Of a DNA stretch of 45,859 nucleotides, positions 13,804-24,100 are shown in pieces. Positions within the stretch are counted from its first letter, which is position 1, and each line of letters starts with the position of its first letter. The DNA lies in IMG/VR virus record IMGVR_UViG_3300042549_003496, positions 1 to 45,859 of that record; one strand, written 5' to 3'. The position numbers and the translations under genes are program-made. Below the pieces are notes generated by a model. It was not told where the DNA came from, made no database searches, and was given only the letters and a program-made list of their open reading frames with translations. The DNA comes from a virus.

Positions 13804-14711
13804 TGAGTATTAATCTGTCTGTTTCGGTTCAGATTCCTACCAATGTTGTCGAAGTTGGTAATGAAATAAGTACCCAGCAACTTGGTGCTATCACAAGCGG
13901 TTCTAGCCCTACAACGGCTAATCCGTTTATGACAAGTAGTGCTGTGTCCACTACTTATGCCGCAAAAGCCAGCCCTACCTTTACAGGAGTTGTGACCATT
14001 CCTGCTGGTGCTTCTATTAGCGGTTATTTAACTACGGCAACTGCCTCAAGCACCTACCAGACGCTTTCTGGTATGACTTCGTATTTGACTACCTCTGCGG
14101 CTAGTAGCACATATCAGCCCATTGGTTCTTATCTGGTTGATGCTCCTTCTGACGGCTCTGAGTATGTTCGTAAGAATGCGGCTTGGGCTGTTGTAACTGG
14201 CGGCGGTGGCATTTCAGATGCTCCTAGCGATGGAAGCCTTTATGCCAGACAGAATGCGGCTTGGACTGCATTTACAGTTCCTACCCTGTCAGTAACCAAC
14301 ATTGACCTTACTGGTAATTTTAATGGTTACTCGATGGGGTCTGGATACTATTCGTTTAAGTACGACTCTACAGCAAACACCCTGCGTATGCAAAATGGTT
14401 CTGGAGTTGGAACAACTCTAAGTTCCCGTGGACTTGTTGGCGATGTTTACACCCATGGCTCAAGTGGTCCATTGAGCAGTGGTACTGCTCCTATTATTTA
14501 TTTTGCTGGAACATATACTTTGGGCGTTCCAGATGACGGAACATATGATTTCCCAATTGGGACTAAGTTTTTTATTTGTGCCCCATCTGGGAGTACCATA
14601 GATAACAATATGAGTGGGTCTACAATCAATGGAGGTTCTTCATATACAACTGCGTCTTCTGGAGTTAGTGTTTTAATTAAGGTTGCCGCAAATACTTGGT
14701 TTATTTCCTAA
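13803..14711 (+). CDS. Tail-fibre-like protein (302 aa)
   Basis: Ser/Thr/Ala/Gly-rich, with the fibre motif APSDGSEYVRKNAAW near residue 115 and a second copy APSDGSLYARQNAAW near residue 140, plus shorter Ala-Ser-Ser-Thr-Tyr-Gln repeats (TASSTYQ, AASSTYQ). Such motifs are common in phage fibre shafts. The C-terminal third is a Gly/Ser-rich beta domain that may contact the host surface. Fibre function is inferred from composition and repeats. Confidence 0.75.
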   Translation: MSINLSVSVQIPTNVVEVGNEISTQQLGAITSGSSPTTANPFMTSSAVSTTYAAKASPTFTGVVTIPAGASISGYLTTATASSTYQTLSGMTSYLTTSAASSTYQPIGSYLVDAPSDGSEYVRKNAAWAVVTGGGGISDAPSDGSLYARQNAAWTAFTVPTLSVTNIDLTGNFNGYSMGSGYYSFKYDSTANTLRMQNGSGVGTTLSSRGLVGDVYTHGSSGPLSSGTAPIIYFAGTYTLGVPDDGTYDFPIGTKFFICAPSGSTIDNNMSGSTINGGSSYTTASSGVSVLIKVAANTWFIS

Positions 14712-14712
14712 T

Positions 14713-14850
14713 ATGTTTGAACTTCTTATCTATCTCATTGCTACTGTTATCCTGTTTGTTGCTGGCTTCTATTCTGGCGTCAAGAATGCTAACTCCAAGA
14801 AGGTGCAATGGGGCAAGGAAGTCCTGCGAAAACTTAAATCTAAAGATTAA
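14713..14850 (+). CDS. Small single-pass membrane protein (45 aa)
   Basis: MFELLIYLIATVILFVAGFY forms one membrane segment, followed by a basic tail (KKVQWGKEVLRKLKSKD). It exactly fills the gap between two tail genes and overlaps the next ATG as TAATG, which supports translation. An inner-membrane protein with the basic tail in the cytoplasm is expected. A holin or spanin subunit is possible but not shown. Confidence 0.6.
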   Translation: MFELLIYLIATVILFVAGFYSGVKNANSKKVQWGKEVLRKLKSKD

Positions 14851-16808
14851 TGGCTAATACACAGCGTCAAGTCGATGGAGACGCTGGATTTATTGGAATA
14901 GATACACGGGCCAATCCAGCAACTTTAAAGTCAGGAATACTTCAAGACGGGAGAAATATCCGACTTGACCTTCAAACCTTGCAGGTTCGCAAGGGGCTTG
15001 AACGCCTTCTAGACCAAGCCAATGCTGATTATATTGGAACTGTCATTGGTGCTGGCATCTATGTTCAAAGCGATGGCTCCGAAAAAATAGCCCTCATTTC
15101 ATACAATTATGGTACATCGACAAATTACTTGACGCTCTTTGACCCTATTACTGAAACAATAGGAACTAGATATCCATTCCCGAATGGAAGAAGAAACATA
15201 ACTGGACCTATACAAATCATTCAAGCGGTAAATAAACTTTATATTCTTAGAGGTGAAGCAACTAGGTATATTGTTTGCGACTCTCCTAGTCCTACTCAAA
15301 AGGCTGAAAACAATGGAAGTTCATCGTCTATAAGGGTTACTACCATACTTCCTCATGGACTTGTTGTTGGAGATGAGTTTGTTATTGAAACACATCACGC
15401 TCAATGGAACGGACCAACGGCTACAAATAACTTTGTAGTTGCTTCCGTTCCCACAACTACAACATTTACATACAATCTTACAGTGCCTCACTCTGGGGGA
15501 CAATCTGGATATACAATTCAAGTTGCCAAGCCAGTTCTTGTGTTTAATGGAACTGCCGTAGATGTTGTAAGGCAAGGAACGATTGACGGAACTCAACTTG
15601 GTGGCACAACTCCTACCTCCTGTGATTTTCCTCCAACCAGCACAGCAATATATCATAAAAACAGAATATATTGTAAATACAGCAAGGACGAAATAGCCGT
15701 CTCTGACTACCTTACTGACGCAACTGGGAATTGGATATTTGACCTTACGATACAAGCATTGACGGTCAATCAGGGCGATGAGCAGGACATTGTGGGGTTT
15801 CATCCTTGGACAAGAGACGAGATTCTTGTTTTTAAAAACAATAGTATATACACTGCAAAATTTGCTGACAACACATCTGGCCCTGATGTTATTTTGGCAG
15901 AGTCGTATGTAAGAACGCTGACATTTGACATTGGCTGTATAGCCAAGCGTAGTATTGCCAATGTGTCTGGATATGTATTTTTCCTATCTAAGCGTGGAGT
16001 TTACAGGCTTGAGCCTCAGTTGGATACTAACCTGCTGGCTAACACGGCTCCTATGTCTACTCAGATACAGAAGTACATAGACAGAATTAACCAAAGGTAT
16101 GTTCAAAACTCGGTTGCTACAGTTTACAACGGTAGGTACTACCTTGCTGTCCCACTTGATAATAGTTCATACAACAGTCATGTACTTGTTTACAACCTGA
16201 CTAATCAAATGTGGGAATCTGTTGACACATACCCCGCTAATTTTAACGCAGACGGAATAGTAATTGCTAAAAGCGGTTCTAGCGGTGTTGTTAATAGAAT
16301 GATGTTTTGGACTAGAAACAATGGCATTTACCTTACGGAAGAGATGGAAAACGATGAATTTGGTAATGTTACATCGGCTCCTTCGTTTGAAAGATTTCCA
16401 TATATAGCCGCAACGCTTGACAGTCCTGAAATCCCTGAAGGCATACCTTTGTCGTTCTACCTTGAGCCTATTGTGTACGAATATGCTACAATTAGAGGGT
16501 ACGCACTTACCAGAAGGTTTACATTTAATACACTTCACAAGAAGCGATTCACAGCAATACACACAGACCTTGACTTTGGTAGCAATGGAACTGTTCAAAC
16601 ATCTGTCATAACATACAATCCAGATACAAGTACGGTTCTTGACATAGTGACAACTCAGTCTTCTGAAGATAAGACTAGAATGTTTCCAGTTAGGAAAGTT
16701 TCTGTAGGTGTTGATGTTGAATTATCTTGTCTTGCTGGAAGACCTACTATTAAATCTGTCGTTGTAGAGGCTCATCAAATTGGCAGAACAATCAAAAACG
16801 AAGACTAA
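14850..16808 (+). CDS. Tail nozzle-like protein (652 aa)
   Basis: Resembles the P22 gp10 / T7 gp12 class of tail hub and nozzle proteins. It has an early conserved motif (GILQDGRNIRLDLQTLQVRK), long beta-rich repeats suggestive of a propeller, and segments such as DEILVFKNNSIYTAK and GCIAKRSIANVSGYVFFLSK typical of this group. It would close the tail tube below the connector and carry fibres. The start is by TAATG overlap. Confidence 0.75.
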   Translation: MANTQRQVDGDAGFIGIDTRANPATLKSGILQDGRNIRLDLQTLQVRKGLERLLDQANADYIGTVIGAGIYVQSDGSEKIALISYNYGTSTNYLTLFDPITETIGTRYPFPNGRRNITGPIQIIQAVNKLYILRGEATRYIVCDSPSPTQKAENNGSSSSIRVTTILPHGLVVGDEFVIETHHAQWNGPTATNNFVVASVPTTTTFTYNLTVPHSGGQSGYTIQVAKPVLVFNGTAVDVVRQGTIDGTQLGGTTPTSCDFPPTSTAIYHKNRIYCKYSKDEIAVSDYLTDATGNWIFDLTIQALTVNQGDEQDIVGFHPWTRDEILVFKNNSIYTAKFADNTSGPDVILAESYVRTLTFDIGCIAKRSIANVSGYVFFLSKRGVYRLEPQLDTNLLANTAPMSTQIQKYIDRINQRYVQNSVATVYNGRYYLAVPLDNSSYNSHVLVYNLTNQMWESVDTYPANFNADGIVIAKSGSSGVVNRMMFWTRNNGIYLTEEMENDEFGNVTSAPSFERFPYIAATLDSPEIPEGIPLSFYLEPIVYEYATIRGYALTRRFTFNTLHKKRFTAIHTDLDFGSNGTVQTSVITYNPDTSTVLDIVTTQSSEDKTRMFPVRKVSVGVDVELSCLAGRPTIKSVVVEAHQIGRTIKNED

Positions 16809-16810
16809 TC

Positions 16811-17740
16811 ATGGCACAAATTCAAGCAGGTCACACTTACACATCTACTGGGGCAAACTCCCTCGTAACTGCTAGTAACCTAAATCAACATGTCAACAAT
16901 GCACAACTTTCTAGTGGTGCTATTGCAGAACAAACAGCAAATTCGGCAACAGCAGACACAGACCTATTGCTTATCGGTAAGGCTGGTAGTTTGTTTAAGC
17001 AGACTAAACTTCAGTTTACTGACACAATCAACTCTCAAACAATTAATGTAAATGGACTTTCCGTTGATTCAGCAGATATAGATACATTGGCAATATCCTC
17101 GACACTTGACGGACCAAATGCAAGGCTTTTTGATGTAGGATATGCAATAATTCACAGCAATGAATCAGATGGTGTTAGAATTGGGTATAATGGTGCATAC
17201 TTCACCTCTAGACCCGCTGGTGTCGTTGACCTTAATCAATTTTCGGTTACTGCAAAAAACTTTACATTTGCTAATACCAATCTTTCTGGCGTTGCTCTAG
17301 CAAAAATAGATGCAGGTGATTTGCATGTTAATGAACTTGGAGGGGTTGGTGGAAATATCGATGTTGATGGAAATGCAACAATACATGGCAATGTTGTTAT
17401 TGATGGAACTCTTACTGTCGCTGGAGGAGGTCCAACATTAAAGGCAAGCGGTTCTTGGAGGTTTGATGGCACTAACCTTGTCCCAAGAAGAGCCCCATTT
17501 AACTGCTCTGCTACTAGGATTGCAACTGGTTATTACAGAATTGATTTCACAACTCCAATGTCATCGCCAGACTATGTTATTTCTGCGGTTTCAACACAAT
17601 GGGATGGAAATGCTAGTGTTTCTATGGGTGAATATGGAACAAGAACATCATCTTTATTTTATGTTCTAGCACAGTACAGAATTTTCAGTAGTTCTGGTGG
17701 TCCAACCGATGTCGATTTCGATGTCCTAGTTTTTGATTAA
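16811..17740 (+). CDS. Tail fibre or tailspike-like protein (309 aa)
   Basis: The N-terminus (MAQIQAGHTYTSTGANSLVT, then ASNLNQHVNNA) is of the type used to attach fibres to the tail. The centre has repeated Val/Ile/Asp/Gly strands (GGNIDVDGNATIHGNVVIDG) that read as a beta-helix or fibre shaft. The C-terminal 90 residues form a separate beta domain (YYRIDFTTPMSSPDYVISAV), the likely receptor-binding tip. Function inferred from composition and position. Confidence 0.75.
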   Translation: MAQIQAGHTYTSTGANSLVTASNLNQHVNNAQLSSGAIAEQTANSATADTDLLLIGKAGSLFKQTKLQFTDTINSQTINVNGLSVDSADIDTLAISSTLDGPNARLFDVGYAIIHSNESDGVRIGYNGAYFTSRPAGVVDLNQFSVTAKNFTFANTNLSGVALAKIDAGDLHVNELGGVGGNIDVDGNATIHGNVVIDGTLTVAGGGPTLKASGSWRFDGTNLVPRRAPFNCSATRIATGYYRIDFTTPMSSPDYVISAVSTQWDGNASVSMGEYGTRTSSLFYVLAQYRIFSSSGGPTDVDFDVLVFD

Positions 17741-17743
17741 TTT

Positions 17744-18853
17744 ATGTCTGATTACGATACAGTTGGTGGTGGAGCAAGCGGAGCCGCATCTGGTGCCATG
17801 TCTGGTGCCATGGCTGGTGCCGCCCTTGGGCCTATTGGCATGGGGGTTGGTGCTATCATTGGTGGCCTATTTGGCTCTAAGAAAACCAAGGTTCCCAAGC
17901 CTCCTACTTATGGACAGTTGATGAATAACAATCTTACTGCCCAAGAAGGTATACAGGGTAGATTGCTAGACCTAGAAAGCAAGTTTAGACCTAGATATCA
18001 AGGATTGCAAGAACAGACGCTTAATAGACAACTTTACGGAGGAGATGGTACATCTGGTTATATTTCCATGCTTGATAGGTCAAACGAAGCACTTATGGGA
18101 GTTCAAGACAGGGCCGCAACTGGATACATGACAACTCTTGGTGGTCTCACTGGTCAGGCTAGAGGAATGCTTCAAAGTGCAGAAGCGGCAACAATGCATA
18201 GTCAATTGATGCGTCAGGCCCAAGAGGGTCTTGCCGCTGGCACAGGACTTACATCGGCAGACATGAGGCAGGCCAATCAATCTGCGGCTATGGGGATGGC
18301 GGCTAGAGGACTTACTGGACGGCAGGGAGTTGCCGCAGGAGTTCTTAGCAACTACGGCCTTGGCCTACAGCGTCAACAGCAGGCTAGACAGTTTGCTGGC
18401 ACTATGGCTGGTGCCGACCAAAGCCTTCAGACTGCCGCACTTGGCATGGCTGGCGGTGCCATGTCGCAGTATGGTGCGGGCGGTCAATTCATGGGTCAGG
18501 CAAACACGATGCTTGGTCAGTACCAGCCTCAGATATTCCAGCCTGAATCTCAGATGGGTACGCAGGCTCAGGGTATGCAGTATCAGCATGGAATGGGTAT
18601 TGCTAGGTCCAAGATGCAACAGCAACAGCAACTCATGCAGACTATGGGTTCGTTTGGTGCGTTTGCCGCTGGTGGTGGGTTTGGTAATTTTGGTGGTTCT
18701 GCGGCTTCTGCACCTGCTGTTGCAAATCCCAATCAATATTCTTCACCTATCGGACCTGTTGCACCTTCATATTCTGGTTCTGGTGGAGGTTTCTCTCCTT
18801 CTGGATACTCATTTGATAATGCGGCTCCCTATAACTGGAGAACTGGAATCTAA
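17744..18853 (+). CDS. Ejection (internal virion) protein 1 (369 aa)
   Basis: N-terminal residues about 8-48 form a Gly/Ala zipper (ASGAASGAMSGAMAGAALG, GAIIGGLFG), typical of small internal virion proteins that enter the host envelope first, such as T7 gp14 or P22 gp7. The remainder is Gln/Met/Gly-rich and helical. It is the first of three consecutive ejection-type genes. The family assignment is by composition and order only. Confidence 0.75.
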   Translation: MSDYDTVGGGASGAASGAMSGAMAGAALGPIGMGVGAIIGGLFGSKKTKVPKPPTYGQLMNNNLTAQEGIQGRLLDLESKFRPRYQGLQEQTLNRQLYGGDGTSGYISMLDRSNEALMGVQDRAATGYMTTLGGLTGQARGMLQSAEAATMHSQLMRQAQEGLAAGTGLTSADMRQANQSAAMGMAARGLTGRQGVAAGVLSNYGLGLQRQQQARQFAGTMAGADQSLQTAALGMAGGAMSQYGAGGQFMGQANTMLGQYQPQIFQPESQMGTQAQGMQYQHGMGIARSKMQQQQQLMQTMGSFGAFAAGGGFGNFGGSAASAPAVANPNQYSSPIGPVAPSYSGSGGGFSPSGYSFDNAAPYNWRTGI

Positions 18854-18860
18854 TTAATTT

Positions 18861-21107
18861 ATGGCAATCTTTGGACAATATCAAGGAGGAGACGCTTTCA
18901 ATGTCTCTGGCAACATGGATGCTGTGCTTAAGCAACAGCAGGCCACACATCAGTCGATGCTTGATGCCGTTGCAAAGTACAACGGAGCAAGAGAAGAGAT
19001 GGCAACGCTTCAGGCAACAACAGGGTCTGTTCTATCCCAGTATGGTGTTGATGAAAAGGGTAAGCCTGCTGATGACGCTCCTAAATATGTACATGACCTT
19101 TATAAGGCTGTAAACAAGGAAGGCGGAGTCGCCAACATGTCTAAGAGCCAGATGATGGCTGGACTACAGGCTTTCCAAACTGGTCAAGGTCTTGAGGGAC
19201 AACAGCAACAGCGTGAAGCCCAGCGGCTAAACATGGAGTCCGCCAAGCAGACTAATGCTATCAATGCCTTTAAGTTGGCTGAGATGAAGAAGTCTATTGA
19301 AGAAAGAGACCGAATTGAAGCGGCTAAGAAGGCAACGGCGGCGGCAGTCAAGGGAATCACAAAGACAAAGACTGTAAAGGAAGAAAAAACCGAAATGGTG
19401 TTGTCTGAAGGAAGGACAATTAAAATTTCCACAGAAGAGGCAAAGCCGCTTATTGCTAAGATTAACAGTGCGGATTCGACACCTGAAGAAAAACTACAGG
19501 CAAGAAAAGACCTTGAAGCACTTGCTTATAAGAGCGACCCTGATAATGCACCTATTGCAGAAGGAGATACATCTGAAGGAGACCCGAATCCTCAGTTTTC
19601 AGCAAACCCCAACATGAGGCCGCTTGTAAGTGCTTACTCCAAGCCTAAACGGCTCAAGGATGGAGAAGCATTTAATCCTACCTTTGATGTTAATGCACTT
19701 GAGGGATTCATTTCTAGAGAGTCTGAAAAGTTCAAGAAATCTGCTGATAATCCTGAAAACGCAAGGCTTGAAAAACTAAGAAAGGCAGAAGAAGAAATAG
19801 CCCTAGAACAAATAGGTAGCAAAACAACTACTGAAAGTTCTCCTATAAAAGGAACATATAGTGTAACAAAGTTTAACGACCCTGAGTCTGAGCGTCTATT
19901 CCAAGAAATGACAGCCGCTGAAGGTGCGGCTAAAACAGCACAACTTCAGATGCAAGGTAAGGCTGGAAAACCCGTAAAAACTGCTTATAACCCTATGGGA
20001 CTTGGTCAACAGTTCAGGGCATCCGAATTTGAAAGCGTTCCGTTGACCGCCGAAGAAAGAAAGCAGGCACAAATAGTTTATAGAAATGCAAAAGTAAAAG
20101 CAGAGCAATCAAAAGCAAAACTTGAAGCAAGACAAGAAAGTCTTATTTCAAAAGTTAAAGAAACTCAAACCGCACTTACTCCTTATTCCGCTAGTGAAAT
20201 TAAAGTTCGTGCCGCAAATGCCGACCAGTTTGGATATGTTCCTGAAAAGACTACAGTTGAAAAGCAGGTTGAAAGAACGCTTGCGGAACAGACTGACGAT
20301 GAGTATGCAATTATGTCGGCTTACCTTGACGCTAATGGTGGAAAGCCTGCTACATTTACTAAGGAATCCTTTTATCGTTCTAAGGGCATTCTAGCCCCGC
20401 AGGTCTATAACCTTACTGGAACTGGACACTCCATGGTGACTCTTCCTGACGGCGAGACTAAAATAATTGAAAACAAGGGTCAGGCATCTCAAATGTCTAT
20501 TCGTGACCAGAAGACTATTGACGATGCTAGGAAGTTTGCAGAAGTAAGAAACATGAGCGGAGTTACAATGAATGGCTTTTCCTTCTCTGGGGAGGTTCGT
20601 GTTGGCGACATTGACCAAGCCCAAAAGGTTAAGATTGGTATCGGTCATTCAACTAAGGCTGTTGAGAATGTTGAGCGTCTGATTGAAATAGCAGAAAATG
20701 AGGGTCTTTACAGCAAGTTGGTGCCTGCCCAGATATCTGGTATCGCTACAGCATTGACAAACTCTGCTCAGGCCGCTAACAGAACTGAGATTGGTGGGTC
20801 TGGTGCTTGGTCTAATCAGGACCAAGAGTACATGAACAAGGTCGTTAGAGACCCTACGATGTTTATGAATGCAATATTCAGAGAGCAAACCATAGCATCT
20901 CTAAAGGAGTACAAGGCAAGACTTGAGGGCGGCCTTATTGACAGCGGTAAGGTATATGGTTTTTCCTATGAAAGAACTAGTAAAGATGGAGTTGACGGGA
21001 AGATGGATAGGGCAAGAATGACCTACAATACACTTCGAGCAAGAGGTTACAGCGTTGAAGAGGCTGAAGCCGAATCCAGAAAAGTGTACGAATCCAATTC
21101 CTACTAA
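18861..21107 (+). CDS. Ejection (internal virion) protein 2 (748 aa)
   Basis: A largely helical, Gln/Lys/Glu-rich protein with coiled-coil stretches (GLEGQQQQREAQRLNMESAK; RIEAAKKATAAAVKG; KAEQSKAKLEARQE) and no membrane segment. Size and place between a glycine-zipper protein and the giant protein match the middle member of the three-protein ejection sets of podoviruses (T7 gp15, P22 gp20). No enzymatic motif is seen. Confidence 0.75.
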   Translation: MAIFGQYQGGDAFNVSGNMDAVLKQQQATHQSMLDAVAKYNGAREEMATLQATTGSVLSQYGVDEKGKPADDAPKYVHDLYKAVNKEGGVANMSKSQMMAGLQAFQTGQGLEGQQQQREAQRLNMESAKQTNAINAFKLAEMKKSIEERDRIEAAKKATAAAVKGITKTKTVKEEKTEMVLSEGRTIKISTEEAKPLIAKINSADSTPEEKLQARKDLEALAYKSDPDNAPIAEGDTSEGDPNPQFSANPNMRPLVSAYSKPKRLKDGEAFNPTFDVNALEGFISRESEKFKKSADNPENARLEKLRKAEEEIALEQIGSKTTTESSPIKGTYSVTKFNDPESERLFQEMTAAEGAAKTAQLQMQGKAGKPVKTAYNPMGLGQQFRASEFESVPLTAEERKQAQIVYRNAKVKAEQSKAKLEARQESLISKVKETQTALTPYSASEIKVRAANADQFGYVPEKTTVEKQVERTLAEQTDDEYAIMSAYLDANGGKPATFTKESFYRSKGILAPQVYNLTGTGHSMVTLPDGETKIIENKGQASQMSIRDQKTIDDARKFAEVRNMSGVTMNGFSFSGEVRVGDIDQAQKVKIGIGHSTKAVENVERLIEIAENEGLYSKLVPAQISGIATALTNSAQAANRTEIGGSGAWSNQDQEYMNKVVRDPTMFMNAIFREQTIASLKEYKARLEGGLIDSGKVYGFSYERTSKDGVDGKMDRARMTYNTLRARGYSVEEAEAESRKVYESNSY

Positions 21108-21109
21108 AA

Positions 21110-24100
21110 ATGCCCCAAGCAGAAGACTCCTCTTACGAAGAGGTCGCACCCCAGACTGAGAATAGCGGTGGTGCCAAGATAAATACAGGCGAGTATGCCT
21201 CCGCCGCAAGCGTCTCTAATGTTCCTTCTCGGACAAGCAAGGCTCAGCGTGGCCCAATGTCTGAAGAGTCATTTAGAGCCGCACTGCTTAAACCTCTTAG
21301 TGGGGAAGAAGTCGCCGTTAAGATGTCTGAACTTAACAAGAATGAAATTGAGATTAATAGTTCTACGATTTCGCTTGAGGAATTTCAGGTTTACGATGAA
21401 TGGCGTAAGAAACAGCATTTTAATTTCATGGGTGCTGTTGGTGATGGCGTTATTCAAACAGTTAAGGATGTCGGCGGTGGGCTTATTTCTGCCGCTACAG
21501 ACTGGAAGAAGTTGGCACTAGGCACTGGCATCTCGCTTGCTACTGGCAATCCTCTTCTCGGCTTTGGCATTGCCTATGGTTCGTCTCTTGCAGAAGGCTT
21601 TGCCAGAGGAACCAGAGACCTTGGTGGTCTTGCCGTAATGGCGGCTAATCATCCTGACAGCCCTATCTATAGAATGTTCGTTAATCCGAGCAATGATGTT
21701 AATCAGTCCTATGAAGACTTCCTTACGCTTGCTAGATGGAATGCTAGGTCTGAACAGATTTTAAACGGCAAAGCCAATGCGTTTATGCCTGAGCGTGAGA
21801 CTTACGAAAAACTTTTCGGAAAGGCTTTCGGAGGACAGATTGACGATTTTATTGGTGTTAACAGAGAACTGGCAACAGCATCCTCTTATATTCTTGACCC
21901 TACATTGTTTCTTACGATGGGCGGGAGTTCGGCTGGAAAGGCTGGAGCCAAGGCTATTGCAGATGCTACTGCCGCCGCCGCTCTCAAGACTGGCAATGCT
22001 GGAAGTGCCGTTGCTACAGCCGTAGCCGCAAGAGCATCAAGAAATGCCGTCAAGTCCAGATTCCTTGAGTCTGTTGGCCTGAATATGTCTAAGTTTAGCG
22101 ATGCAATTACTAAGCCCATGGAGGCTGGTTACAACAAGGTTGAGCAAATGCTTTCTAACGCCATTGGCGGACCTGTTAATATCAGAGGCAAGAGTGCAAG
22201 AACGACAAGACCTGCGGTTGGTCATGCTCCCACTAGCCTTACACACGCTGTCATCGGGTCCATCGGTGCCTATTCCCTGTTTTCTATTCCATATGCTATC
22301 CCGATTGCTAGTGTTTATGCTGGTCTAAAGGGCATTGGCATTGTTGGCGAGAAACTTGCGGCTCATGGAGGCATGAAAGTTGGTGCCGCCGCAGGAGACG
22401 CAATTGGAAAGCGACTTGCCAACTCTGGAGCATTGAGCATCTACATGAAGGATGTCAGTAAGACAATGTTGCATGGCTCTCTTTACGGAGGTGTGATTGG
22501 TGGCATTGCTGGTGGCGAAGAAGGAGCGGCTGGCGGTATTGGTACTGGTATTGCCCTAGGTGCGATTGGTCATAATGCCGCATTACTGGAGGGAACTGTG
22601 TCTGGAAAGTTTGCTAAGATTAGTACAATGAAGGAATGGGAGGCTCATCATAAGGACTTAAAGGATGCAAATCACATTCTCAAGAGCCAGAGAATGAATG
22701 AGTTCATTAAGGACATCCAGCGTGACCATGGTGAGGATGCTGGACTCAGATTGATGAGCCAAATGCTTACGCTTGAGAAATCTGAGAATACAGCAGTGAC
22801 CTACATGACATATGAGGACATTGTTAAGTTGCTACATACAGACACCAAGTTTTTCACTGTTGACCCTGCTACTGGCAAGAAAACTTACAACGCAAACGGA
22901 ATTGAATTTGAAAAGGCAATCACAGCCAAGGAGGCTGGTGGTCAGGGATGGAATGGAATGTTTGTTAAGCACGATGCCGAAGGCAAGGAACATGCACATG
23001 GCTTCCACATGTTTACTGATGGAGAAAGCAAACAGACTCATGTTATCATAAACATCGATAACTACAGAATGTTGAAGGACGACATGGGTAATCTCGTCAA
23101 GCGTAAGAAGATGGGCTTTCTTCGTGATGAAAACGGAAACCTAATTACGCATCAGGTAACAGAAGAGTTTGAAACATCTAGAACTGTCATGGAAACAATT
23201 GACATTCCTAGGTTTGAAACAATTGAAACGAAGGTCGAGGGCGAGCGTACTAATGTTAATGTGTTTCCCGCTGAAATTGCCAAGGGCACATCTGAGACAA
23301 CTCAATACGGCATTCCGCTTAAGGGCAGACTTGCAAGAGAGGTTGCCCAGCCGAAGGTAAGCCAGCCTATGATTGGGCCTATGCCACCTGTCAGCAAGTT
23401 TGAAGGCAGACGAGTAGTTGACAAATTGCCATATCCCAAGAAGGAAACCGTCACAGGCACAAGACCTGTTACAAAGCCTCTTGTTGGTGAGGTTATGGCT
23501 CCCATTGCAATTAGGTCTGAAACCGCCCCCCTCGGAGAACTGTATCATGCTATGAACTATATTCAGCGTAAGGCTGGATACGGTCAGGACATTGTTTCCA
23601 ATGTTAAGAACTGGCTTACTGGCAAGGTTGAAAGCGGTGGTGCATTCGTAGACCGAGCCGCAACTGTTAAATTTATGAATCAGGCTTACGACAAACTTGT
23701 CGGAGTCAGAAGAAATACCCAGACCGCACTTGACTGGAAGCAGGCAATTGACGGGTATGAAAAGACTGGTGAAATAACCCCCGAAGTGTCTAGTGCCTTT
23801 GATGTTTTTGCCGAGGAACTCGGTGAGGCAATGTTCTTAGGTTGGGAAAGTGGAAAGCCCTTTGACTACATTCTTAGAGGTGGAGACCTTGGATTTGTCA
23901 GAAATCTTGTTGAAGGAATCAAGGACGAGTTTGCCAAGCGGTCTCTGACTACTGCTACCAATTACGGAGCAGATGTTAACACCAAGGAGTCGTTCTTGGC
24001 TTGGTTTAAAAAGAACAAGGATGGCGGCAAGTTTAGGTTTGACAAGGGAATGGAGCAGGCGTTTACCGACCTTGTTAGAGTCTACAGCCAAGAAGGCATG